A stretch of DNA of 64,000 nucleotides, from NCBI GenBank assembly GCA_037951105.1, contig JBAMJV010003144.1, positions 1-64,000 on the forward strand, written 5' to 3'. The notes beneath the pieces are model-generated. The model ran no database searches and had not been told where the DNA came from. It saw only the letters and a list, made by a program, of their open reading frames with translations. The translations under genes and the position numbers were made by a program. This document shows, in pieces, positions 22,601 through 32,600 of the stretch (positions within the stretch are counted from its first letter, which is position 1; every line of letters begins with the position of its first letter). Source of the stretch: Echinarachnius parma. Lineage: Eukaryota > Echinodermata > Echinoidea > Clypeasteroida > Echinarachniidae.

Positions 22601-24446
22601 TTCAAGGTCAATGCTGTACAACGACCTACCCAACATAAGCATTTTCTTGAAGTACCCATGAAGGACTACCAGACATGCCAAAATGAGCTTAGCAGCCTTA
22701 ATACTTTTTTTTAGAGACACTTTCAAAATCCTCTGAAAACCACTTGAGGGCAATAAATGGTAGCGTAATGGTGTTTGACCCCATTTTTGCGAGCATTTTT
22801 CTACTAGATAACATTTCGGGAGCAAAATTTCACTGATAGTTCCCTAAAATATAGATGAATGTCTACCAGATTAGAAGATATGAGCTTTATGTCACTTTCC
22901 ATCTGACAAATATTGAAGTTTGAATGTGCCTGTAAACACAGGCACGTTACCAGAAAATTGACAATAATTGCAAAAAACGTGTTTTCTAACCATTTTCAGA
23001 TGCATTTTTTAGGTCAATCCTCTAAGAAAACCTACCCAATGTATGCATTTTCTTGAAGTACTCATTAAGGACTACCAGACATGCTAAAATGAGCCTAGCA
23101 GCAGTTTAGTTTTTTTCACAGAAGCTTTCAAAAACCCCTGAAAACCACTTAAGGGCAATAAATGGTTGCGTAACAGTGTTTAACCTCATTTTCGTGTGCG
23201 TTTTTAAGCTAGATAACATTTCGGAAGCAAATTTTCGCTGGTGGTACCCTAAAATATAGATGAATGTCTATCATTCCACCAATTTTCATGCTTCTACTAG
23301 GTTGGACTAAAGGTGAACTTTGACCTTCAACTTTGCTGATTTCTGATATGTTCAGACTTTGAGGGCGCCCTACACGAAAACGGAACCATTTTTTGTGCTG
23401 ATTTTTTGTGTGCTTTTAGAGAAAGTTGTTTTAAATTGATTTACATTCTTACTTTTGCTTTATTTGTTGTCATATTTATTTTATTGACCCCTAAACACTG
23501 TCCGAAAATTGAAATTTTACGACTTAAGGTCATTTTTGATGACCTCGTACGCGAAAATGAAATTTCGTAGCAGATTTTTTTTTTTTTTTACTTTTACAGA
23601 TAATAAAGTTCTTTCAACTTACAAAAATTTAGCTTGCTCCCTCATTCACTTTAGCTGTGAAGGGCAGTTGAAAATGGCTGATTTTTGTATAACACCTTTT
23701 AAGAATCGTGCATTGGTTGCTAGGTGAGGCCGTATCTTAGCAACCGTTTGACCTTGGGGCAAAATATTTCAGAATTTTCCGTGAGACACTTGGGGGAACA
23801 TTTGGTGCGAATTTTAGCAAAATTGAAGGGGGTCGGGTGAACATTTCTCTGAAAATTGAGTGATTTGACGTGGATTGACCCATATACAATTCTAATGTTC
23901 AGAAATGGAAAATAAAGGAGAAAAAACAATTTTATTGGGTTTCTTAAATTGTAAACCCTCTGTACCCAGCCTAGTAAGGGGGTAGCAATCTTTAGTGAAT
24001 AGAGATTTTTTTCTACCTTTTAGTTTTACTGCATAAAAGTAGGTGGAAAATATTAAGTTTTAAAAATTTAAGACAATTGCCACAAAGGTGCCAATTTGAG
24101 CCATAAATCTCTTTTGAAAATATGACAATTTGTGTTGTCAATTTAAGTATTTTCCTAAATTATAACGATTCAAGCACTAAACTAAGTAATAAAACTCATT
24201 AGTATGAGTAACACAGTAGAGTAAACAAAAAATAGAGAAATTTATGCTCTTTCTCCTTGCACACTTCATTATAACTTGTTATCTTCTTAAGTTCTTGCTG
24301 AAATGTAGCACTACCAAACCACAAATATGTGGGTTTAGAAATCTACTGAACAAGTCTGAGGTCTTCACCTTTCCGAGAAGCAGCCACCTCTGTCTAGCAA
24401 CGTTGCCACTTCTGCACTGACACTTTATCTGTTTCGAGGAATGCAT
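7561..24446 (-). CDS. CAMKMT: Calmodulin-lysine N-methyltransferase, complete 11-exon gene
   Basis: Trimethylates a lysine of calmodulin using S-adenosylmethionine (family knowledge). Exons, 5' to 3' on the minus strand: 24446-24369, 19830-19646, 19019-18958, 18468-18408, 15384-15330, 13809-13746, 13030-12970, 11529-11455, 10110-10047, 8875-8747, 7698-7561. All introns are GT-AG and all phases match, giving 972 nt and 323 residues, the length I recall for the human protein. Family motifs appear in order: VSVRRF (about 44-49), WPSEEALTYYCL (about 110-121), the AdoMet-binding CELGGGMTCLAGL (about 134-146), LTDGNE (about 159-164), SADCLFFDQYR (about 211-221), VFAPRRGHTLEKF (about 240-252) and ENIHYPL near the C-terminus. 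The ATG at 24446 follows an in-frame stop at 24470. The tail after HYPL is longer than I recall in vertebrates. Divergent neighbour: the dehydrogenase-RING gene. Confidence 0.93.
8266..8716. mobile_element. Dispersed element with TGACCTTTGACC motifs, CAMKMT intron 10
   Basis: The ends ATGCCTCCG and CGGAGGCAT are inverted. Inside, a ~110-bp block (GACCTTTGACC, CATGTACCAAG, GGTCAGAATCCGTCAATCCG) occurs twice. I have the impression this is a common repeat in marine invertebrate genomes. The right end is 30 bp from the exon 10 donor. Confidence 0.7.
8747..8875 (-). CDS. CAMKMT: CAMKMT exon 10
   Basis: A 129-nt phase 0-0 exon encoding GIALVFAPRRGHTLEKFILE and then a segment with ENYDPTVWAALQN. 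FAPRRG-TL-F is a family signature. An open frame continues past the donor into a repeat, but that is readthrough, not coding. Confidence 0.95.
9613..10037. mobile_element. TTAA-flanked MITE, family B, CAMKMT intron 9
   Basis: Ends TTAAAGTCATACCTGTAAAG and the inverse, bounded by TTAA (9613-9616 and 10034-10037). Only 9 bp separate it from exon 9, so it inserted just past the GTAAGT donor. A related copy in inverted orientation is at about 39473-39846. Confidence 0.85.
10047..10110 (-). CDS. CAMKMT: CAMKMT exon 9
   Basis: A 64-nt exon encoding LFFDQYRSDLVDAISSLLTSN, one of the most conserved blocks of the family. Behind its acceptor is a long oligo-T tract (poly-A on the plus strand, about 10118-10141). 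A TTAA-flanked element begins 9 nt past its end, just beyond the GTAAGT donor. Confidence 0.95.
10640..11425. repeat. Degenerate tandem array, ~155-195-bp unit, five copies
   Basis: The marker AGAAGTGCTTGCTAATATG-like sequence followed by CATCAAAG recurs near 10690, 10845, 11038, 11213 and 11395. Each copy is accompanied by CAATTGCAATGATGAATAG and GAGAGAAACAA. The array ends about 30 bp from CAMKMT exon 8. Confidence 0.82.
11455..11529 (-). CDS. CAMKMT: CAMKMT exon 8
   Basis: A 75-nt exon encoding KLRWNEASSFRDLGGCVDV then ILSAD, equivalent to the vertebrate LRWD...FDIVMCAD segment. It lies between a degenerate ~180-bp tandem array (11425 and below) and a TG/GA minisatellite (11575 and above). 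Confidence 0.93.
11575..12345. repeat. TG/GA-rich minisatellite in CAMKMT intron 7
   Basis: Alternating (TG)n and (AG)n runs with a recurring ~120-bp module containing TTGTTTGCATGTAAGTGCAG. All long open frames over it (Cys/Val/His/Thr-rich) are products of the repeat and not genes. Confidence 0.92.
12970..13030 (-). CDS. CAMKMT: CAMKMT exon 7
   Basis: A 61-nt exon encoding VKVVVEKNRRQFPQVEIDV. The split Asn codon shared with exon 6 reproduces the NV of the vertebrate protein. Donor GTAAGT. Confidence 0.88.
13746..13809 (-). CDS. CAMKMT: CAMKMT exon 6
   Basis: A 64-nt exon encoding VASCSDPAKVILTDGNELSCE, the second strand with the acidic DGNE motif. The 3' splice site region is tandemly duplicated upstream with a period of 52 bp. 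The donor is GTATCC, chosen because it restores frame into exon 7. Confidence 0.9.
13809..13912. repeat. 52-bp tandem duplication of the exon 6 3' splice site
   Basis: Two near-identical copies of a block beginning AACCTGGGAGAAAATATGAA, starting at 13807 and 13859. On the minus strand each contains the pyrimidine tract and TCTCCCAG acceptor. Confidence 0.88.
15330..15384 (-). CDS. CAMKMT: CAMKMT exon 5, AdoMet motif I
   Basis: A 55-nt exon encoding GKTVCELGGGMTCLAGLA, the Gly-rich AdoMet-binding loop of the class I methyltransferase fold. Acceptor GATTCACAG, donor GTGAGT. Confidence 0.95.
16164..16243 (+). repeat. tRNA-like sequence, probable SINE head or tRNA pseudogene
   Basis: About 80 nt with an A-box-like TAGCTCAGTCTGT (16174) and a B-box-like GGTTCGAAATCC (16219) that has one extra base. 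The acceptor-like ends GGGTTTTC and GAATCCCA pair only partly, so it is unlikely to be a working tRNA gene. CAMKMT intron 4. Confidence 0.5.
16275..16855. mobile_element. TTAA-flanked MITE, family C, CAMKMT intron 4
   Basis: Ends TTAAAGGGATAGTTGAGTTT and the inverse of CTCAACTATCCCTTTAA, bounded by TTAA. The interior (GACAGAATAAACTTT, TTGATCAAAATCGGTTCAGA) recurs in reverse at about 51480-51677. Confidence 0.85.
17652..17855. mobile_element. Palindromic MITE, CAMKMT intron 4
   Basis: A ~200-bp hairpin with ends CCGTAAACCGGGGTGAC and its inverse. The arms include CTTGATGAAAATACA. Confidence 0.82.
18120..18310. repeat. Dispersed GGGCCAC/TTGCCCA repeat
   Basis: Contains GGGGCCACTAAAATAATAAG and ends ATTTTACTTGCCCAACTTT. 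Other diverged copies lie near 6220, 19370, 41290, 45430, 47150 and 47715. No terminal structure resolved. Confidence 0.55.
18408..18468 (-). CDS. CAMKMT: CAMKMT exon 4
   Basis: A 61-nt exon carrying the IWPSEEALTYYCL motif, diagnostic for the family. Acceptor TTACTTCAG, donor GTAAGG, phase 2 at its end. Confidence 0.94.
18958..19019 (-). CDS. CAMKMT: CAMKMT exon 3
   Basis: A 62-nt exon encoding YVKEQFSPQELMGFNNTGNV. NTGNV, continuing as CIWPSEE in the next exon, matches the vertebrate sequence. Donor GTAAGT. Confidence 0.92.
19646..19830 (-). CDS. CAMKMT: CAMKMT exon 2
   Basis: Encodes residues 27-87 plus two bases of a split codon. It contains VSVRRFSNF and a Ser/Glu-rich stretch followed by VWFQYTS, matching the pre-methyltransferase region of the family. 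Acceptor CTACACAG, donor GTAAGT. Confidence 0.92.
20429..23882. mobile_element. 3.45-kb foldback element (two ~1.7-kb inverted arms)
   Basis: Left end TGGGTCAATCCACGTCAAAT; the right end is its reverse complement. Both are flanked by TA within ATAT. The arms meet near 22155 with almost no unique loop. Within each arm a ~400-bp module recurs about three times, each copy carrying a stretch like GACATTCATCTATATTTTAG and one like ACAATT..CTATTTTCTGGTAACG. The short open frames inside are mirrored between the arms and look non-coding. It lies in CAMKMT intron 1. No transposase is visible; superfamily unknown. Confidence 0.9.
23930..24335. mobile_element. Remnant of a TTAA element (family D), CAMKMT intron 1
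   Basis: Diverged relative of 39070-39476, sharing GTAGGTGGAAAATATT, ATTTTCCTAAATTATA, AAATTTATGCTCTTTCTCC and CCACAAATATGTGGG. Its termini are not intact. It ends about 35 bp from the exon 1 donor. Confidence 0.7.
24369..24446 (-). CDS. CAMKMT: CAMKMT exon 1 (start codon)
   Basis: Encodes residues 1-26 and ends in ARQRWLLLGK at a GTGAAG donor, phase 0. The RW-x-LL motif lines up with the vertebrate N-terminal RWKLL. An in-frame TAA lies 24 nt upstream of the ATG, which supports this as the start. A transposon remnant ends about 35 bp into the intron. The weakest of the 11 exons, because the N-terminus is poorly conserved. Confidence 0.75.
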
Positions 24447-26639
24447 CTTGCATGTCTTGATTCTTCGTTATACCACATTCACTTCACTTCAGTTCAAATC
24501 TTGATGATGATGAACTTAAGTTGCAAGTTCACATCTCCATCCACCTTGAACCTTGAAGAGATAATCCCTACTATAGCAGCTCACTGGGGAAGCTAAACTG
24601 GGATGACTGGTTATGTGACGCCAAAGGCCGACATGAAAAGTGAAGTTATTATCCAAACTAGATTTAGTCTACAATTTACAAACGCTGATATCATGTAAAG
24701 TGTAAGCCTAGGGCAAGGCTGTATTAATATTACTTAGTTAAGTATTTTAGTCTCTGCCTAACCTAACCAGGCGCCGTGCAGAGCAACACTGATGTTCAAT
24801 CATAACTAATCCAGAGAGGTGGGAGGATTCGTTAGTCTTTGGCTTTGCCGAGCTCGGCTTGTCCATGGCATTGTAATGGGAACTTGTTCAGGAACCATGC
24901 AATGATGCATACAGCTGTATGTTTTCACTCCCTCTGCAATTCACAATTGTACGAAATGCTTCCAGAATCCAGGCCAAGCCCGATGTACCACTGTCTCGTC
25001 AGTCAACACTGCACTGACATCACAGGTCTGTGAATGCCATTATATGTGAAGGGTATCCATCCATCAACTATTCACATCCAACTTGACATTCTGAACGAAC
25101 TGATAAAAGCCAAATAAACGTCAAGTTGCAGTTGTTGACATTCGGAATGCGAAATTTCCAGCAAGAAATGATGCATCCAATTGCGAATACATTACTTAAT
25201 TGAAACGTTACGATTTCATATCGTAAAGAAAGTGTCAATGTCAAGTTGTCCAAGATCCAGAGCTGAGTACCGGTACACATGCACAGCAAATGACTACGTA
25301 TATACATGCTGCATGCATAATCCATGCGCTGCTTCTTATACCCCGCGCGCGCCGCGCCACGGCCGCACTCGGATCGGGGAACTGGTGGCAGACGCACGGT
25401 AGTCACCAGTGGATACCGCGGTGCGTGGTGTCCGGCCTAGGCACTGCTGATAGAGGTCAGTGGGCCTAGGCCTTGCCAGCGGCACACCACAATGCAATCG
25501 GGCCGCTGCACCCGGCTTATGATGATGCGATGTAAACACGGTCCTGTAAACACGGTGGGCGCGCCATAATTTCCATTCAGGAGTTGGGATGTTCGCCTCA
25601 CACTTTATCGCTATTAAAATGTCGACCTTAATCAATGAATAATTGTAATGCAATTGAGAAAACAAATATATTTCTTTTTGTGCACAACTAAATTAATATG
25701 TTCCTCAAAATACATTTAAAATCGAGTTTGTTTATATTATTACTTGTATTATATAAGCTAATAATAAGTGTAAGTTAAAACCAGACTGAAGTGTGGGGCG
25801 AAATTATATGGGTGGACAATTGCCGTGCGGTTTTTGACTCTTGTTTCATCTCAGACTCTGTCTACTCAAACCAAACTCGGTCATAAAAACAATTTTCATT
25901 TAGTATACAATAATTCGTATATCTACAGTATTTGCCGTCTCATTGTGGTGTGTGTTTCTTCAAGCCTAGGACTAATTCATCGCACTCGGAACCCTGGCAA
26001 GTACGAGGAAAAAAACCCAAAAGGGGCAACTGAAAGTGCACTTCGATTTGAAAGGGGGAACTATTCGAATTAGATGCGCGTGCATCTAGCATCTCTACCG
26101 TAATATATTGGCCCAGCTCTCAGTGCAGTCTCTACTGATCTACTCTAGATTAGCTGTTTTACTGCATGTCTTTGATCTGCAATTAAAAATACCTAACTGC
26201 ATGGCCATGGTGTATGTTGATGTTGGAAGTTGTAAATTGCATCGATTCTGAAACTGGGATTGGGAGTGTCTCTACGGTTGCCTGGTGGTACTGGTTCTGA
26301 CATCGCAGGCCTTGACTCTTTCTTTGAGTTTGAGACTGAGTTGAGTTGACAATTCTTGGAGTTGGAGAATGGAGCATGGAACTAGAAGTATAAAATTATG
26401 ACTGAAGCTAAAGTGGAGTGTTTTTCCTTTTTCTTTTAAACTCCACCGAATATATGTTAAAAATTGAAATTCAAATCTCCTGCAGCTGTTCATGATTGGT
26501 ACATTTGCTGAACTTGTGTGGACAACATCCGCGTATCACTATCACTCAGTGAAGTTGTGTACAACCTTTTCACTCCTGAATACTGCTTGCTGTTACTGTT
26601 AGTTTCTTAGTACTGCTGGACAAGACAATTATACAAATC
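24447..26639. promoter_or_regulatory. Divergent intergenic region with a CpG-rich patch
   Basis: Lies between the start codons of two head-to-head genes. At 25330-25570 the base composition shifts sharply to GC with many CpG (CCCGCGCGCGCCGCGCCACG and after), unlike the AT-rich surroundings. It is a candidate promoter or first-exon region for one or both genes. Open frames on either strand here show no family features. Confidence 0.5.
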
Positions 26640-26691
26640 ATGGTCAAAATAGCTGTCATTGGATGTGGATTGATGGGAATGAAAATTGCAG
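26640..26691 (+). CDS. Dehydrogenase-RING exon 1 (start codon)
   Basis: Encodes MVKIAVIGCGLMGMKIA plus one base. This is the first strand and the dinucleotide-binding GxGxxG loop, so the protein starts directly at the Rossmann fold with no targeting peptide. Donor GTACTC. Confidence 0.9.
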
Positions 26692-29600
26692 GTACTCTTT
26701 TTTAAATTTATTTTATTTATATATTTTAATTTATGAATTAATTGGTGAACCATTTAAATCGCCTGTAGATATTTATATTTTCCCTTCAGCTAGCATGTGC
26801 CCTAAATGTGTAAAGAATAAGATGAGGATATGTCATTGATAGTTTTGAACAATTATTTTGTTTTAAATAAAAAGTTAGCACACAGCTACACATGCTTATA
26901 GATTTAGGCTCGATTTACATTCTTCTGAACACTATTATTGAATAATTAAAGTAGAATAATGAAAAAAGACTAAAAAGAAGTACTTACCTTCAAAAATAAA
27001 AGGAAGCATGTATCATGCTCCTGGGCCTGGCAAGACAATGTCACTAAAATGAATTTTCTATATGCTATAAAGATTCTCATAATGTCATATTGGTAGTCTT
27101 TAAACCTGCCAGCGTAATGCAGAGTGTAGTTGACTTCTAAATGAGAGAGAAATTTAGATACAATCAAACCTGCGTATAGTGACCATCTGTTTAAGGGAAA
27201 CAAGTAATGCGGCCACCTTAGACGGGTGACCTTGACATAATACAACATTTGTTTTTCTCTACCAAGACGTGCCCACGGAATGACTAAAGATGTTCTACAT
27301 GTACATGTAGATGCAATTGAATAGTGTGGCTGCTGCCAGTGAGATTATGCAATGAATAATGTAGATTGAGCATCGCACGCACTTTGTGTGCTGCATTGAA
27401 CGTCCCGAGCCTCCGTGGGCGAGCCTCCGTGGGCGAGCCTTTAGCCCGCACAATCTTTCGTGGTTTTTTAACGCAATTTATTCGCGTGCACTGATTTGAG
27501 TATTGATTATATTGACGCGCATAATTTATATGCGCGCTGAAGATATAGTTCCTCATTTGCAGGCAGATAACTGTTTTTGTATTTAAAGGTTTGATTATCT
27601 GAATAATTCGAATAACTCTTATAAATGTTATGATTGTTATAACAAGTCAAAACCCTTCTTCCAACGAGACTTCTCCCATATATATTATGTTTAACTCAAT
27701 ATGACTTGGGTGTATTAATGCGCCATCGAGTGCTTTTCGCCATTTTGGATTTCGATCCGAGGGATAACATCGTTCAAAAATGCCCTCTTAATTTCGTATT
27801 TATGCTGCTTTAAGGCAATGATGTCCAGCCAACGAGGTGAGTTTTTACGGAAGAAGTTATCAAGATTTGTTTAATTCTTACTATATGATATGGCGATTTG
27901 TTATAAATGAAACATCGCTAGTTCTCTAACTAATTTATTGTACTGTTGATAAAGAAAGTTACGATGTAGAAATTACATATAAGCAATCGCACACATAAGC
28001 GATTGTACACGTACTCTTGTGAAAAATGGATCGCATTGCCCTTTTGATCCATTTACGTAATTATAACTCATGTGTTAAGTGTCATCCCAAATGATTGTGA
28101 GGATGTTATAAAGCTAATGTTTTAAGCTGTAGTTGTGATGTTGTGATACTGTGTATGTAAGATAAATAATCGTCATTTAGAGTAGAAAATCAATGTTAGA
28201 GCAGTTAAACAACAGTAGTTTGTCTCGTAACTTCCAGACATATTAAACCCGAGAAGTCTTCATTTGATTCGTGTATTGACAAGAGGTTTTATAGTTAAGC
28301 TGAAACATTTCACTAATGTAATGTGTTATGTTCATAAGACACTGATAAACAGTAATTTCACGATTATTTTTTATATCACAAGCCATGTGATTTATGAAGA
28401 AAAGAAACTCATTATAGTGCTAGTGTCAAGAATGTACTCATTGTTATCAAACAACACACTGTATTTCTATGCATTGTTTTTACACACAGTTTTACTGAGC
28501 ATTTATTATATTTCTTTGCATTGTTCTTTATATACAGTTTCACGGCACTGTTGTGCGAATAAATACTTCGAACATTCGATTTATTAATCAACATCCGTTC
28601 CAGCGTTGGTACTTTTGTCTTGAGTGGCAGTTACAGTGAAACTCGATGGACAATGAACCTGTCCAACGTCAAGTCGATGAACATCATACCAAGCCGATGA
28701 GCCATTCGATGTCAACCGGTGCATTCGTTCCCGTAAGCGCTTCACGCCAAGACCATCGCAGTCCGGCACAACGCAGGGAAATCGGCAAATGATTGACGGC
28801 TCAGAATTCCCGTAAGCGCTTCACGCCAAGACCATCGCAGTCCGGCACAACGCAGGGAAATCGGCAACTGATCGACGGCTCAGAATCCTGGTAAACTCTC
28901 GCAAGCACGAACGATAAGTAACTGAACTTGAACTTGAATCTTCGATTTTCGATTAGCCGTTGAGTTTTGAACTTCAACAACAAAGCAGAACTCAAGCATT
29001 TGACTCAACACAAGCAAATGAACTGTGACTCTTACAGCACTACTCAGCAATCTGATAGCGGCCCCGACACCAGATTGTGGTATTATTCATTATACATGTA
29101 TTGTGCATGCATGCCCATTGTTTTTAAATCTTAAGTACAATTAATGATTTATTTCGCTTTGTACTTTAATAAGTTATTTTGCCTTATATTTCATTAAGAA
29201 AATAACGTGAGATAATTTATATTGATTCGTTTTGCAACAGAAATTCAAGATCGTTGCACAAGTTGAATTTTTAAGTAAACTCATGAATAATTTAGTCTTT
29301 ATAATAAGATAATGATAATTATTTGAACAAAATTTGTCGTTTAAAACCTTGTTTATTCTAGGCAATTTATAAAAAAGGTTTTTTTTTGTTTAAAAGCTAT
29401 ATAATTTAAATTTTCTTATAGAAATTGTACAGTTTCTTATAAAGGAGCATCAATATTTTTGTTGCTGGACAAAATTGTGTATGTTGAATCTCATCATACT
29501 TTGTAATGTTTTAATAACAGATCTTAGAACAAGATTATTGTACACACCGCTGTTATTTAAAGTTAGAATTATCAAACAAGGATTTAATTGAAAGCTTAAA

Positions 29601-32600
29601 CTCTTTCATTACACAATTGGTAAAATAGTTATTTTTACATAATAGGCTGAATTTGAAGTGATTTAAAACATCTTTAATTTAAGGAGTAAGTCATTTTATT
29701 AGCTTATAAGAAATTGCCAGAATTTAAGTAGTCCTTACTATAATTAATTTGTGTGAACACTTATGTGCTTGGAAGCGAGGAAACTTATCTTCTCTTTGCG
29801 CTGATCTATGAAATGCACCTAAGCTAGTTGCCGCGATTCAATCATTCTTTTATTTGTTCGCTCTGCATAGCCGATGCTCGTACTTATAAATTTGCATTCC
29901 TGTTATTGCATAATTTTAGTTGGTGCTAGCCTTTCATTAATTATTCCCCTTAAATAATTAAATAAAGAGATAGAATAATTAAAATATTTAATTAAAATAA
30001 TAAAGAAAAATTGAAAGGGACTAATCCCCTGTAATTGTTAATGTAAGGTAGTGTGATGCCTGCCAAAATGGATCAGGATAGAAATCAAGCTATTAATGTT
30101 CCTGAACATTACACAGACACAGACTCTGAGGTAGAAATAGCTGATGATGTTTCTGCAACTAACATGCGCCGTTCTACCCGCACTCGAAAGCCAACAGAAA
30201 AGGCAAGACAAAATCGTGAAGATGAGTTAACCGGCAAATTTTACGCAGAGCATCTCGATATTTTGACAATCCTAAAAAACACTGGCAAACTACTAGATAG
30301 TGTACCCATAAAGCATGACGAACTCTCCATCAGCAAGACTGATATTTCTGCGAGATTTAAATCGCTTCAGCAAATCGCAGAAGAACTTTCAGAAATTCAA
30401 GACGACACAGAAGAGATTGTGACTCACTTAGACAAGCTCTCCCCACTTGTTGTTGATGCAATCTCTAGAATCGTAGCGACTGTTTCCACCGAGAAACTGT
30501 CGTCCATCGCAAGAAGGTCAACTACCTCCAAGTCATCGAGAGCATCAGCAATTTCGTCAAAGAGATTGGTAATTGCAGCTGAAACCGCAGCTCTGCAAGA
30601 GAAGCTTGCAGCGCAGAAACGACAAAATGAGCGTCAACAAGAACTGGAGCGCCTTGAGATAGAAGAAGATGCTCGGAAAAAAAGGGCTTCTCTCAAGATG
30701 GCACAGCTCCGAAGAGAAATCGAAGAAGAACGACTCGAGGGGCAGCTGAAGGAGCAAGCTGCAAGACTAAAAGTCTATGACGGTGAGGACGATGGCGCAT
30801 CATCCGACACTGTGAGGTCATCGACTCAGCTCCTATCCCCAAAGCAAAAAAAGGATATAACGATGGAACCCAAACCAAAGGCCCAAGAGAGCACTTCTAA
30901 AGCCGATGATCTCCCTTCATCTCATAATCGAACCACCTCTGAGACAAAGCATTTGAATCCACAGTCAGCAGTGTTTTATCCAACTCGATCTATAGAGGCT
31001 CAAAGAAACGACGCTCTGACTGAAGCGCTTGTCCGGACGATGACGCTCACCAGATTACCTATACCGGAGCCACCTATCTTCATGGGTGATCCACTACAAT
31101 ATCCCGACTGGCTGTCAGCCTTTACAACCCTAATCGAAAGTCAAGGCATCCCAGTCAATGAGAGAATCCACTACCTTAGGAGGTACCTCGGCGGATCGGC
31201 CAAGGATGCAGTTAGTGGATTCTTCCTACTCAGGTCGGAAAAGGCATTCGAACAAGCCAAGGAGGTGCTCGAGAAGCGCTTTGGCAGCCCTTTCACCATA
31301 TCCGAAGCCTTCCGCACCAGACTGGACACATGGCCAAGAGTTTCTAATAGAGACAACAAAGGCCTCCAACATCTGACTGACTTCCTTCAACAATGTCTTG
31401 TGGCGTCAGCAGAAATAAAAGACCTGGAAATCCTAAACGACATGCGCGAGATCAATAAAATCTGCACGAAACTCCCCGACTGGATAGGACATCGATGGAA
31501 TCGCATCGTGGCAAAACTCAAAAAAGGAAATGGAAGATATCCTTCTTTCCAGGAGTTTGTGTCTTTCCTGGCCGAAGAAGCGGACATCGCTAATGACCCG
31601 TACGTGACCTACGAGGCGACAAGGTCAGGAAAGGAAAAACACACACATAGCCCACACCAGACCGAAGGGAGTAAAAGACCTGTGTTTCAGAAAAGGACGG
31701 CATACGCCACAACTGTCAAACCAGGCACCTCCCAAAGAACCTGCATCTTCTGCAATCGGCCAAGCCATGCATTAGAAGAGTGCAGAAACTTTGGGCGACA
31801 ATCGATGGATGAAAGGAGAGAATTCGTCAAGAAAGGAGGACTCTGCTTTGGGTGCTTAAACAGAGGCCACATGTCGAAAGACTGCCCGAAGAGGAGTGAG
31901 TGTAAGGTGTGCAATAAACGTCACCCCACCAGCCTTCACGACGACTCCTTCAAACGCCCTACTCTGGACAAAAAATCTGGATCACAGACCGACAATACGA
32001 CCAAAGACAAAGAATCCACTAACCACAAAGTCGAATCGGATACAGAACGCTCCCTTACTTCAATGATTCTACCAGTATTTGTATCCAGCGTACATCATCC
32101 AGAGCAAGAAATTCTTGTGTACGCTCTACTGGACACAATGTCAGACACAACTTTCATTGTGGATGGTGTCGGAGATGAAGTTCAAGCACACTCGGAAGCT
32201 GCCACATTGAGGCTAACAACGATGACTGACACAAGCACGAAGATACCATGCAGGAGATTTGACAATCTTCTCGTTCGGGGATTCAGATCATCCACGAAGA
32301 TATCCCTCCCTCCTGCATATTCTAGGTGCTCAATCCCAATGAACGAAGCCCATATCCCCACACCTTCGACAGCTGATCGCTGGCCTCATCTTCACAGCAT
32401 CTCGAACCTCCTCGTACCGAAGCAAGACTGTCCAATAGGTCTGCTCATTGGATATAACTGCGCACAGGCTCTTGCCCCATTGAACTGCATTTCTGGTAGA
32501 AATGAGGAGCCCTACGCTGTGGAGACAGAATTGGGATGGAGTATCGTCGGAGGTGCGCAGACAAATACTGCGGAGAACTTTGACACCTTCGGTCAAACAT

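Noticed and set aside
21478..22825. Similar ~81-codon proteins on both strands in the foldback
   Set aside because: They are mirror images produced by the inverted arms, with several variants carrying different ends. No known domain and no start or splice context.
25068..25406. CAMKMT first exon in the CpG-rich patch (frame starting MTTVRLPPV)
   Set aside because: It lacks the RW-x-LL block and has no supported donor in phase. The exon at 24446-24369 has the motif, an upstream in-frame stop and the right phase.
28264..28587. A 107-codon frame, repeated identically at 37166-37489
   Set aside because: It lies wholly in the LTRs of the BEL/Pao element and has no domain; an LTR-encoded gene is unlikely.
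27313..28700. Primer-binding site directly after the 5' LTR
   Set aside because: The bases following 28635 (GTGAAACTCGATGG) do not start with the TGG expected opposite a tRNA 3' CCA. A TGG at 28647 is possible but I could not match a tRNA.
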